Below are positions 16,197-24,598 of a stretch of 64,000 nucleotides of DNA, one piece after another. The stretch spans positions 62,001-126,000 of the forward strand of contig NZ_JAFCKB010000020.1 of the NCBI RefSeq assembly GCF_018130615.1, read 5' to 3'. Below the pieces are notes generated by a model, which made no database searches, was not told the origin of the DNA, and saw nothing but the letters and a program-made list of their open reading frames with translations. The position numbers were made by a program, and so were the translations under genes. The number at the start of each line of letters is the position of its first letter. Within the stretch, counting starts at the first letter, position 1. Origin of the DNA: Bradyrhizobium manausense (lineage in GTDB: Bacteria; Pseudomonadota; Alphaproteobacteria; Rhizobiales; Xanthobacteraceae).

Positions 16197-19100
16197 TCAA
16201 CCGGCGGCGCGCATCTTTGCCGGCGCAGATGCCGTCAGACCGGCGAGCAGCCGCTCGACTTGGGATCTCACCTTCGCGATCGCGGCGTCTTTTACCGGGC
16301 CGTAGCCGCGGATCTCCATCGGGGCTTTGGCGATGGTGACGAGATCGGAAAGATCAGCCGTGTCGAGCCGATCGAGTATTTGTGCGATCACTCCCTCGTA
16401 CCAGCCGATCAGCTCGCGCTCAGTGCGCCGTTCGGCGGTATAGCCGAACGGATCGAACGGCGTTCCGCGCAGCCGCTTCAACCTCGCGAGCATGGCCAGT
16501 GGCGTCTGGATCCACTGGCCGAAGGCGCGCTTGCGCGGCCGGCCGCGCGCGTCGTGGCTGGACGGCAGGAATGGTGGCGCCAGATGATATTTGATGCTGA
16601 AGCCGTCTTCGAATTCCCGCTTCAGTTCGTCGAGGAAACCACTCTGCATGTGCAGGCGCGCAACCTCGTATTCGTCCTTGTAGGCCATCAGCTTGAACAG
16701 TGTGCGCGCGACGGTTTCGGTCAGCGCCTCGCTGTCGAGGACGGCTTCGGCATCGCGGACTGTTGCGACGAGCGCCCGATAGCGCGCCGCGTAGGCTTCG
16801 TCTTGGTAGGCCGTGAGGAAATCCGCACGCCGGGCGATGAGCTGGTCGAATGTCTCGGCGTTTGGCGCCGCCTCCGTCTTTGGTAAGAAGTCAGGATCGG
16901 CAGCGGAGATCCGGCCCCAGGCAAAAGCCTGCTTGTTGCGCTCGACCGCGACGCCGTTCAGCTCGATCGCGCGCAGCAGCGCTTGCAGCGAGATCGGCAC
17001 CAGCCCGCGCTGCCAGGCAAAGCCCAGCATGATGATGTTGGCATAGACGGCGTCGCCGAGCAGGCGTTCGGCCAGCACATTCGCGTTCATCGTGTCGATA
17101 TTGCCGTCGCCGATGACCTGCCGGATTGCGCGCAGGCGGGCAGGCGAAGCGAGGTCGGCGTCGCGGAAGCGGACGACGTCGCCCGTCGGCATCTCCGCGG
17201 TATTGATTGCGGCGCGCGTGCCGCGGCGATAGGTACCCGACGCCTTTGGTGAGGAACTGACGACGAGGTCGCAGCCGATCAGCGCGTCGGCCGCCCCCTG
17301 GTCGATGCGGACCTGATGCAGCGCCTCAGGGCTCTCGGCCAGGCGGATGTAGCTCAGCACGGGGCCGAACTTCTGTGCAAAGCCGGTAAAGTCCAGCACC
17401 GAGACGCCGCGGCGTTCCAGATGCGCGGCCATGCCGATCAGCGCGCCGACCGTGATTACGCCGGTGCCGCCGACGCCGGTCACGAGCAGGTCGTAGGGCC
17501 GATCGAGCGTTGCAGGGGCGGGGAGCGGAAGCGTGGCGGCACGGCCGATCGCGTCGATTTCGCTTGCGCTCTTCCTTCGGCGCGTCGCGCCTTCGACGGT
17601 GACGAAGCTCGGGCAGAACCCGTTGAGGCAGGAAAAGTCCTTGTTGCAGGCCGAGAGATTGATCCGGCGCTTGCGGCCGAACGGCGTCTCCTTCGGTTCG
17701 ACGCTAAGGCAATTGGACTCGACCGAGCAGTCGCCGCAGCCTTCGCAGACGAGGTCGTTGATGTAGGCAAAGCGTTTGGGATCGGTCATCTGTCCGCGCT
17801 TGCGCCGACGCCGTTTCTCCGTCGCACAAGTCTGCTGATAGATGAGCACCGAGACGCCGGAGACGTCGCGCAGCTCGCGCTGCACGGCGTCCATTTCCTC
17901 GCGCGGATGGATGGTGACGCCGCCGGGCAGGTCGGCAGGTGAGAATTGTTCGGGATCATCAGACACCAGCGCGATGCGGGTCACGCCCTCGGCGCGGACA
18001 CTGTGCGCAATGGCCTGCACGCTCACGGGACCGTCGACCGGCTGGCCGCCGGTCATGGCGACGGCGTCGTTGAACAGGATCTTGTAGGTGATGTTGGCTT
18101 TGGCCGCGATCGCCTGCCGGATCGCCATCGAGCCGGAATGGTAGTAGGTGCCTTCGCCCAGATTCTGGAACACGTGCTTGTGGCCGGTAAAGCGTGACGA
18201 CGCCGCCCAATTGACGCCTTCGCCGCCCATCTGGATCAGCGAGGACGTCTCGCGGTCCATCCAACTCGCCATGAAATGGCAGCCGATCCCGGCCAGCGCC
18301 TTCGATCCCTCCGGGACCTTTGTCGAGGTGTTGTGCGGGCAGCCGGAGCAGAAATAAGGCGTGCGCGTCGCGCCTGACACGTTGATCGTGCGCGCGGCTT
18401 CGGGCAGCAGCGCGGCCGCGCGTGCGGCAAGATTGAGCCCCGGAAACAGCGGATCGAGCCGCCGTGCCAACACGGACGCCAACCCTCGCGGCGACAATTC
18501 ACCGGTCCAGGAGATCAGCCGCGCCCCTCGTTCGTCGTGCTTGCCGACCATGCGTTCGGGCTTGGTGCCGGGATAGTCGTAGAAATACTCCTTGAACTGG
18601 CTCTCGATGATGCCGCGCTTCTCCTCGACCACGAGGATCTCACGCTTGCCCTTCACGAAATCCATGGCGTCGTGCAGCGCCAACGGCCAGACCATGCCGA
18701 CCTTGTAGATGTCGATGCCGATGTTGCGGCAGGCGGCTTCATCGAGGCCCATCAGCCGCAATGCTTCTATCAGGTCAAGATGCGCCTTGCCGGTGGTGAC
18801 GATGCCGTAGGTCGCGTTGGCAATGTCGTAGATGTGGCGATCGATCGGATTGGCCTTTGCAAAGGCGTAGACCGCGTGCTTCTTCGCCTCCAGCCGCTCC
18901 TCGATCTGCGGACCCGGCAGATCGGGCCAGCGGTAGTGCAGGCCCCCCGGCGGCGGCGTGAAGTCGGGCATGCGGAAGCTGCGTGATGGGCGCAGCGCGA
19001 CGGAGGCGCCGGACTCGACGATCTCCGAGATCGCCTTGAAGCCGACCCACATGCCGGAGAAGCGGCTCAGCGCGTAGCCATACTCGCCGAATTCGAGATA

Positions 19101-19646
19101 TTCGCCGACGCTTGCGGGATGCAGCGTCGGCATGAACCAGCTCATGAAGGCGACGTCGGACTGGTGCGGCATCGATGACGACACGCAGCCATGGTCGTCG
19201 CCGGCGACCACGAGCACGCCGCCATGCGGCGAGGCGCCATAGGCATTGCCATGCTTGAGCGCATCGCCGGAGCGGTCGATGCCGGGCCCTTTGCCGTACC
19301 AGAGGCCAAACACGCCTTCGACCTCGCGATCGGCTTGCGTCTCGACCTGCTGCGAGCCGAGCACGGCGGTGGCCGCGAGGTCTTCGTTCACTGCCGGAAG
19401 GAATTCGATGTGGTCCCGCGCGAGACGTTCCTGAATACGCCACAGCTCGAGATCGATGCCGCCGAGTGGCGAGCCGCGATAGCCGGAGATGAAGCCCGCG
19501 GTGTTGAGGCCGCTCGCACGATCGCGCCGCGCCTGGTCGAGCGCGATGCGGACAATCGCCTGCGTTCCCGTGAGGAAGACGCGGCCCTCTTCGCGCTCGT
19601 AGCGGTCGGAGAGCTCGTAGGCGTCGAGTGACGGAATGGCGTCCAT
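16197..19646 (-). CDS. Indolepyruvate ferredoxin oxidoreductase, fused alpha/beta-type single chain
   Basis: 1149-residue 2-oxoacid oxidoreductase that converts aryl pyruvates (from aromatic amino acids) to aryl-acetyl-CoA with ferredoxin reduction. The first two thirds carry the ThDP-binding pyrimidine and pyrophosphate domains (YRGSPLGGID early; CSGCPHNTS and GIGCHFMASWMDR in the middle). A cysteine-rich iron-sulfur segment follows around residue 633, CEGCGDCSVESNCLSVEP then CNKDFSCLNGFCPSF. The gamma-like domain starts near residue 722 (VTGVGGTGVITVGALIG). Such fusions are common in alphaproteobacteria. It is divergent from an Lrp gene, which probably regulates it according to amino-acid supply. 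Confidence 0.9.
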   Translation of the reverse strand: MDAIPSLDAYELSDRYEREEGRVFLTGTQAIVRIALDQARRDRASGLNTAGFISGYRGSPLGGIDLELWRIQERLARDHIEFLPAVNEDLAATAVLGSQQVETQADREVEGVFGLWYGKGPGIDRSGDALKHGNAYGASPHGGVLVVAGDDHGCVSSSMPHQSDVAFMSWFMPTLHPASVGEYLEFGEYGYALSRFSGMWVGFKAISEIVESGASVALRPSRSFRMPDFTPPPGGLHYRWPDLPGPQIEERLEAKKHAVYAFAKANPIDRHIYDIANATYGIVTTGKAHLDLIEALRLMGLDEAACRNIGIDIYKVGMVWPLALHDAMDFVKGKREILVVEEKRGIIESQFKEYFYDYPGTKPERMVGKHDERGARLISWTGELSPRGLASVLARRLDPLFPGLNLAARAAALLPEAARTINVSGATRTPYFCSGCPHNTSTKVPEGSKALAGIGCHFMASWMDRETSSLIQMGGEGVNWAASSRFTGHKHVFQNLGEGTYYHSGSMAIRQAIAAKANITYKILFNDAVAMTGGQPVDGPVSVQAIAHSVRAEGVTRIALVSDDPEQFSPADLPGGVTIHPREEMDAVQRELRDVSGVSVLIYQQTCATEKRRRRKRGQMTDPKRFAYINDLVCEGCGDCSVESNCLSVEPKETPFGRKRRINLSACNKDFSCLNGFCPSFVTVEGATRRRKSASEIDAIGRAATLPLPAPATLDRPYDLLVTGVGGTGVITVGALIGMAAHLERRGVSVLDFTGFAQKFGPVLSYIRLAESPEALHQVRIDQGAADALIGCDLVVSSSPKASGTYRRGTRAAINTAEMPTGDVVRFRDADLASPARLRAIRQVIGDGNIDTMNANVLAERLLGDAVYANIIMLGFAWQRGLVPISLQALLRAIELNGVAVERNKQAFAWGRISAADPDFLPKTEAAPNAETFDQLIARRADFLTAYQDEAYAARYRALVATVRDAEAVLDSEALTETVARTLFKLMAYKDEYEVARLHMQSGFLDELKREFEDGFSIKYHLAPPFLPSSHDARGRPRKRAFGQWIQTPLAMLARLKRLRGTPFDPFGYTAERRTERELIGWYEGVIAQILDRLDTADLSDLVTIAKAPMEIRGYGPVKDAAIAKVRSQVERLLAGLTASAPAKMRAAG

Positions 19647-19683
19647 GGCGGACCTCGCGCGTCATCCTGCCGAATAGGCGAAG

Positions 19684-19776
19684 GGTAGGCCCGGAGGGCT
19701 GGTAGGTCTTACCTATTTATCCCGGTAGGAGGGGCAATTCGGTAGGATTTTGCAGAGAGAGGTAAAATTTGGTAGA
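19684..19776. promoter_or_regulatory. Array of GGTAGG boxes, candidate Lrp-family operator
   Basis: GGTAGG or GGTAGA occurs at 19684, 19701, 19724, 19741 and 19771, with GGTAAA at 19761. An inverted repeat TAGGT-CTT-ACCTA lies at 19703-19715. All lie in the 153-base divergent gap between the oxidoreductase and the Lrp gene. Spacings of about 17-23 bases suit the multi-dimer wrapping of DNA by Lrp proteins. Confidence 0.6.
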
Positions 19777-19799
19777 ATCTATCGTATTGGAGGCTTTCG

Positions 19800-20255
19800 A
19801 TGATTGAAGATCAGGACACACGGATTCTCACCCATCTGCAGAAGGACGGCCGCGCTACCAACCAGCAGCTGGCCGACGAGGTCGGCATGTCGACCTCCGC
19901 TTGCTGGCGCCGGGTGCGTGCGCTCGAGGACAGTGGCGTCATCCGCGGCTACGCGGCGCTGGTCGCGCGCGAGCAGGCGGGCTTTGCGATGTCCGCCATC
20001 CTCCATGTCTCGCTGGAGCGGCACGACGCCAAATTCGTCGACGAGTTCGTCTCGCGCGTCACCACGCGCCGCGAGGTGCTGGAGTGTTTTGCGACCACGG
20101 GCGATGCCGATTATCATCTGCGCGTCGTCGTGCAGGACATGGCCGCCTATAACCGCTTCCTCGACGAGTTCATGTTCCGCATTCCCGGTATCCGCTACGT
20201 TCGCAGCAATGTGGTGCTGAAAGAAATCAAGACCGGCGTGGCACTGCCGTTTTGA
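19800..20255 (+). CDS. Lrp/AsnC family transcriptional regulator
   Basis: 151 residues. The N-terminal helix-turn-helix shows DTRILTHLQKDGRATNQQLA and STSACWRRVRALEDSGVIRGY. The C-terminal RAM effector domain shows CFATTGDADYHLRVVVQDM. The start at 19800 has ggagg at 19789-19793. It is divergent from the indolepyruvate oxidoreductase; typical members sense an amino acid, here plausibly an aromatic one, and activate the divergent catabolic gene. This is inference from position. Confidence 0.92.
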   Translation: MIEDQDTRILTHLQKDGRATNQQLADEVGMSTSACWRRVRALEDSGVIRGYAALVAREQAGFAMSAILHVSLERHDAKFVDEFVSRVTTRREVLECFATTGDADYHLRVVVQDMAAYNRFLDEFMFRIPGIRYVRSNVVLKEIKTGVALPF

Positions 20256-20270
20256 GATACGGGAAGTGCT

Positions 20271-20392
20271 GTAGGATGGGCAAAGGCGGGTAGCACCGTG
20301 CCCACGATCCATCAATGATGGCGACAGATCGTGGGCACGCTTCCGCCTTCGCCCTGCGAGCTACGGCGGACAAGTCGCTTTGCCACCCTAGG
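20271..20392. repeat. Intergenic repeat with inverted GTGCCCAC arms
   Basis: Begins gtaggatgggcaaagg and ends ctttgccacccta, an imperfect inverted pair. Inside, cgtgcccacgatc at 20297-20309 and gatcgtgggcacg at 20327-20339 form a 13-bp stem. This differs in sequence from the gtcattcc elements, so at least two repeat families exist in the window. It lies between converging genes. Confidence 0.7.
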
Positions 20393-20433
20393 ACACCGAG
20401 CCGGCGGGATGCAGCGCAGGCCCGCTTGTTGCG

Positions 20434-20937
20434 TCACGATCTCTGTGCTTCCGATCCGGGCCTCAGCAGAAGCATGAAGACAAGGACGTGGCTGACCAGC
20501 AACAGCGGCACGTAAAGGGCCGGGATATAAATGCCGGCGCCGAACAGGCCGGGATTCTGAATCTTTGTCGCGCCGACGTAATACGCATTCAGGAGATCGA
20601 GCGTACCCCAGACGTTGAAGATCCAGACCGTCGGAACGGCGATCGACCATCGCCGGGAGAGCGCCGCCATTGAGATGAGCGCGAGAGTGGCGGCGATGAC
20701 GTCTCCCCATCCGACCGCGCTGGCGAAATCCGGGCTCAACTCCGGGGAGACGAACCCCGCGACCATGAAGTTCATACCCAGGAAACGGAACGCATGGAAG
20801 GCTGCGAGAAGTCTCAGCGCATCATGGCGCGGCATCGCACGGACAAAGGGCCAAACGTAGATGGAGGCCACCACCGCGCTTGTCAGCAAGGCGCCGGCAA
20901 CACTGAGGACGAATGGAAGGTTGAAGCCCGGTGGCAC
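20434..20937 (-). CDS. Small integral membrane protein, unknown function
   Basis: 167 residues with about five hydrophobic segments (roughly 8-30, 42-62, 72-92, 97-117 and 140-160). No catalytic motif is recognised. The GTG at 20937 is chosen because ggag lies 8 bases upstream and the protein then opens directly into the first helix; an ATG 19 codons further upstream has no ribosome site and would overlap the upstream gene by 4 bases. It follows the secreted protein at 20991 on the same strand, so the two are probably co-transcribed and controlled by the divergent LysR gene. Confidence 0.7.
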   Translation of the reverse strand: MPPGFNLPFVLSVAGALLTSAVVASIYVWPFVRAMPRHDALRLLAAFHAFRFLGMNFMVAGFVSPELSPDFASAVGWGDVIAATLALISMAALSRRWSIAVPTVWIFNVWGTLDLLNAYYVGATKIQNPGLFGAGIYIPALYVPLLLVSHVLVFMLLLRPGSEAQRS

Positions 20938-20990
20938 GTTCGGATCTCCGTGTAATTGTGCGTCAGGTCGGGGGGCGAGGCAGCGGCCGG

Positions 20991-21398
20991 TCAAGGTTTC
21001 GCCATGAGCAGACGAAGTGGCATGAGCGGGCCGACCGCGATGTATTCGTGGTCGATCAGATCCTGCCTGGCGAGCGGCAGTGCATCCATGATCGCGTGCG
21101 CTTCGGCATCATCCCTCGCATCGAGCAGAAAGACAGCGCCGCGCCCGTCTGATCGCGAATACCATTCACGGACTTTTCCAGTGAGGTAGAGCTGGACGGT
21201 CTGCCTGATTTCATCAGGCACGACAGCCATGATCCGCTCGCGTGTAATGCCCGCCTTGACGGTGAGGATGACCATCACTCCGATGGTCGTGGGCGACAGC
21301 GCTTGTGCTTGTGCTTGGGCAGCGAATGGTTCGGTCATGGCGGTAACACCTGTCAATGTGAGGGCGAGTGTCAGGACGGCGTTGCGGATTGCCTTCAT
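20991..21398 (-). CDS. Secreted YCII/muconolactone isomerase-like protein, unknown function
   Basis: 135 residues with a signal peptide (MKAIRNAVLTLALTLTGVTA, cleavage probably near AQAQA). The mature part has MVILTVKAGITRERIMAVV, GRGAVFLLDARDDAEAHAIMDALPLA and a C-terminal IAVGPLMPLRLL. This beta-alpha-beta pattern is like the dimeric ferredoxin-like YCII or muconolactone isomerase families. An extracytoplasmic version is unusual, and no activity is assigned. The ATG at 21398 is preferred over the upstream frame because it opens the signal peptide. Confidence 0.72.
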   Translation of the reverse strand: MKAIRNAVLTLALTLTGVTAMTEPFAAQAQAQALSPTTIGVMVILTVKAGITRERIMAVVPDEIRQTVQLYLTGKVREWYSRSDGRGAVFLLDARDDAEAHAIMDALPLARQDLIDHEYIAVGPLMPLRLLMAKP

Positions 21399-21486
21399 CG
21401 GTTTCGGTTTTCCGGTGCGGTTCGTGTGCAGTCCGGATGTAGGTCGTCTTTCCACGAGCGACTATTCGCGATAATGTTGACAGGCT

Positions 21487-22407
21487 ATGAAGCAGAACTT
21501 CACAGTCAGGCAGGGAGCGCTCGACGGTGTCGAGGCGTTTCTCGGCGTCGCTCAGCACCGCAGCTTCCGGCGGGCGGCCGCTGAACTTGGAGTCACGCCC
21601 TCGGCGATCAGTCAGGCGGTCCGGGCACTCGAAGCGCGTGTCGGGGCTGCGCTCTTCATCCGCACCACCCGTAGCGTTGGTCTGACGGAAGCCGGCGAGA
21701 GATTTTTTGCGCGCGCAAGACCGGCCTTTGAGGAGCTCGTCGCAGCAAGCGGCGCTGCGCGCGAGCTCGGTCAGCGGCCGGCCGGGCTGCTGCGCCTGAC
21801 CGTCCCGCGCTCCGTCGTTCCGATCCTGCTCGAGCCGCTGATCGCCTCGTTCTGCCAGGCCTATCCGGAGATCGAGGTCGAGCTTGCCGCAACGGAGGAA
21901 CTTGTCGATCTCGCGGCCGGCGGCTTTGATGCCGGCATCAGAATGGGCCAGTTCATCACCCCCGACATGATTGCGGTGCGGTTGACCAAGCCGCTACCGC
22001 TCATCGTCGTCGGCAGTCCCGCTTACCTTGACCGGGCCGGCCGGCCCGAGCATCCGGACGATCTGCGCGCCCACGCCTGCTTGCGATTGCGGCGCTCGAA
22101 CGGCGCGCTTGCATCATGGATGCTTACGGATAACGGCCGTTCGATCGAGATTGCGGTGTCGGGCCCGTTCATTGCCTACGATTTTCCGACGATGCTGGGA
22201 GCCGCGATCGAAGGTGTCGGTCTTGCGCAAGTGCCCGCACCATTGGCTACCGGCGCCATCGCGGCGGGAAAGCTCGTCCGTGTGCTGGAGCAATTTTCGC
22301 AGATGACCCCGGGTGTGTTTCTCTACTATCCCAGCCATCGGCAAATCATGCCGAAGCTGCGCGCCTTCATCGACCATGTGAAGAGCCGGTCGGCCGGCTC
22401 GAGCTGA
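21487..22407 (+). CDS. LysR family transcriptional regulator
   Basis: 306 residues. The DNA-binding domain shows FLGVAQHRSFRRAAAELG and SAISQAVRALEARVGAALF. The effector domain is typical, with FDAGIRMGQFITPDMIAVRL resembling the DsdC/GcvA-type clade with a C-terminal VFLYYPSHRQIMPKLRAF. It is divergent from the secreted and membrane pair across 88 bases, which contain gcga-ctat-tcgc at 21458-21469. It overlaps the convergent FAA-hydrolase gene by 41 bases. Confidence 0.9.
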   Translation: MKQNFTVRQGALDGVEAFLGVAQHRSFRRAAAELGVTPSAISQAVRALEARVGAALFIRTTRSVGLTEAGERFFARARPAFEELVAASGAARELGQRPAGLLRLTVPRSVVPILLEPLIASFCQAYPEIEVELAATEELVDLAAGGFDAGIRMGQFITPDMIAVRLTKPLPLIVVGSPAYLDRAGRPEHPDDLRAHACLRLRRSNGALASWMLTDNGRSIEIAVSGPFIAYDFPTMLGAAIEGVGLAQVPAPLATGAIAAGKLVRVLEQFSQMTPGVFLYYPSHRQIMPKLRAFIDHVKSRSAGSS

Positions 22408-23194
22408 CCGACTGCCCCTCCCGCACAAACCTGTTCCGCAATGTTCCGACGCCGGTAATCTCAATCTCCACGACGTCGCCGTGCCTGATGTCGGGTGACG
22501 CCCCGTCCGTGCCCATCCAGATCACGTCGCCCGGCCACAGCGTAAAGTACTTGGTCAGCTCGACCAGGAACGGCACCACGCCAAAGATCATGTCGCCGGT
22601 AGCGAAGCGGTTGGTCTCCCTGCCGTTCACCCGCACGATGGTTTCCATCCTGGTGAGATCGGCCTCGGTCTCGATCCACGGGCCCATCGGCTTGAATGTG
22701 TCCGCGTTCTTCGAGCGCCACAGGCTGCGATCGACCTTCTGCCAGGAGCGCTCGCTGACGTCGTTGCCGATGGTGTAGCCGAACACGCAGTCCATCGCGT
22801 TCGCTGCGGTGAGGTGCTTCACCTTCTTGCCGATGACGACGACGAGCTCGCCCTCGTAGTGGATTTTCTCGGTTGCGAAGGACGGCATCACGACATCCTC
22901 GTCATGCGCGATCAGCGCATTCTGGGCGCGGTAGCCGATCTCGGGCCTGTCAGGCACGGCCGGCACCTCGCCGCGCTTGTCGGCGGCTTCCTTCAGGTGC
23001 TTCAGATAGTTCAGGCCGACGCAATAGAAGGTGCGCGGGATCAACGGCAGCTCGATCTTGACCTGGGCCAGCGGATGCATGCGCGGGGTTCGCCGCCATT
23101 CGCTGAAGGGGTCGCCGTCGACCGCGATGACCTGGTCGCCTTCGACGAGGCCCCAGGAGGTTTTGCCGGAGGCGGTGAATTTCAGCCAGCGCAT
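22367..23194 (-). CDS. Fumarylacetoacetate hydrolase family protein
   Basis: 275 residues of the FAH fold, which hydrolyses or hydrates C-C bonds in 2-oxo or enol acids using Mg/Mn. Core motifs are FYCVGLNYLKHLKEAA, the metal glutamates in HYEGELVVVIGKKV, FGYTIGNDVSERSWQ, KPMGPWIETEADL and GDVIWMGTDG. The substrate is unknown. A gagga ribosome site precedes the start. It is third in a same-strand run Ldh oxidoreductase - LLM monooxygenase - FAH, which looks like a small catabolic operon for an oxygenated or nitrogen/sulfur-containing acid. Confidence 0.87.
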   Translation of the reverse strand: MRWLKFTASGKTSWGLVEGDQVIAVDGDPFSEWRRTPRMHPLAQVKIELPLIPRTFYCVGLNYLKHLKEAADKRGEVPAVPDRPEIGYRAQNALIAHDEDVVMPSFATEKIHYEGELVVVIGKKVKHLTAANAMDCVFGYTIGNDVSERSWQKVDRSLWRSKNADTFKPMGPWIETEADLTRMETIVRVNGRETNRFATGDMIFGVVPFLVELTKYFTLWPGDVIWMGTDGASPDIRHGDVVEIEITGVGTLRNRFVREGQSVSSSRPTGSSHGR

Positions 23195-23209
23195 GGTCTG
23201 TCCTCGTTG

Positions 23210-24577
23210 CTATTCCGCGGCGTCGCGCGGCTGCACCTTCCATGCACCGGCGGCAGGTCGGCTCAAGCCGAGATTGTCCCGCAGCGTCTTGCCGCGATAG
23301 TCTCTCTGGAACAGCCCACGCCGCTGCAGTTCCGGCACGACATGCTGCACGAAATCGGCGTAGGAGCCCGGCACGTAAGTCGCGGCGATGACAAAGCCGT
23401 CGCAGCCGCGCTCGACGAACATTTCCTCCAGCTTGTCCGCAATTTCCTTGGGCCCGCCGACCATGGCGTCGTGCACCTGGCCGCGGCCGGAGAAGGTGAC
23501 GAAGTCGCGCGCGCTCGGATTGCTGTTGCCTGAAGTCTTCAGCACGCCGTCGCGGATGCCGAGAATGCCCTGCATGCTCTTCAGGTCGTCCGTCGTCAGC
23601 GGTTCGTCGAGATCCTTGGACGCGAAGTCGTAATTGAGTGCCTCGGCGAGCAATGACAGCGCGTCGATTTCGAGCGGAAGCTTGTTGATCAGGGCCATCT
23701 TGTCCTCGGCTTCCGCCTTCGTCGCGGCGCAGACCGGCGTCGTCAGATTGCACAGAAACATCTGTTCGGGATCGCGGCCGGCCTTTGCGGCCTCGTTGCG
23801 CACGGCCGCATAGCCCTCTTTGGCCGCGGCGAGGTTGCGCGCGGCGGTGAAGATGACCTCGCCCCATCGGCCCGCAAAGCGCTGGCCGCGGCCGGATGCG
23901 CCGGCCTGGATGATGACGGGGTGGCCCTGGTCAGAGCGCGGCACGGTGAACGGGCCGCGCGACTTGAAAGCGGGTCCCTTGTGATCGAGCCGCTTCACCT
24001 TGGCCGGATCGGCAAAGCGCCCGCTCTTTTTGTCCATGATGAGTGCGCCGTCTTCCCAGGTGTCCCAATGGCCAAGCACGACCTCCATGAACTCGTCGGC
24101 CTTGTCGTAGCGGGAATCGTGTTCGGGATGGGAGTCGCGCCCCATGTTGAGCGCCTCGCCGTCGTTGAGCGATGTCACGACGTTCCAGCCCGCACGCCCG
24201 CCCGACATCAGGTCGAGCGTCGCGAAGCGGCGGGCGACATCGAAGGGCTCGTAATAGGTGGTCGAGCAGGTTGCGCCGAGGCCAAGCTTGTCGGTGACCA
24301 TGCCCATCGTGGTCAGCACGATCAGCGGATCCATCTTCACGCAGCGGATGCCGTATTCGACGGTGTGGGCATGGTCGTTGCCGTAGCGGTCCGGCATCGC
24401 GAGGCGATCGTCGAAGAAGGCCATGTGGAATTTGCCGGCTTCGAGGATTTTCGCGATCTCCTGGTAATAGTCCGCCGACATCGAATCGCTGCGCGAGTCC
24501 GGATGCCGCCAGGAGCTAGGCAAGTTCGTGCAGTTCTGCGCCTGAAGGAAGCCGACCAGGACCATCTGCCGATTCAT
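23210..24577 (-). CDS. LLM class flavin monooxygenase (NtaA/SnaA/DszA branch)
   Basis: 455 residues, second member of this branch here after the gene at 4076. Motifs are FHMAFFDDRLAMPDRYGND, YYEPFDVARRFATLDLMSGGR, GWNVVTSLNDGEALN, DEFMEVVLGHWDTWE and HPVIIQAGASGRGQRFAGRW. It needs a flavin reductase that is not encoded nearby. The ggaga ribosome site precedes the ATG. It sits between the Ldh-type oxidoreductase (21 bases upstream) and the FAH gene (15 bases downstream), so these three are very likely one transcript. Confidence 0.88.
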   Translation of the reverse strand: MNRQMVLVGFLQAQNCTNLPSSWRHPDSRSDSMSADYYQEIAKILEAGKFHMAFFDDRLAMPDRYGNDHAHTVEYGIRCVKMDPLIVLTTMGMVTDKLGLGATCSTTYYEPFDVARRFATLDLMSGGRAGWNVVTSLNDGEALNMGRDSHPEHDSRYDKADEFMEVVLGHWDTWEDGALIMDKKSGRFADPAKVKRLDHKGPAFKSRGPFTVPRSDQGHPVIIQAGASGRGQRFAGRWGEVIFTAARNLAAAKEGYAAVRNEAAKAGRDPEQMFLCNLTTPVCAATKAEAEDKMALINKLPLEIDALSLLAEALNYDFASKDLDEPLTTDDLKSMQGILGIRDGVLKTSGNSNPSARDFVTFSGRGQVHDAMVGGPKEIADKLEEMFVERGCDGFVIAATYVPGSYADFVQHVVPELQRRGLFQRDYRGKTLRDNLGLSRPAAGAWKVQPRDAAE

Positions 24578-24598
24578 GCTGCTGTTCTCCGGATTGCC

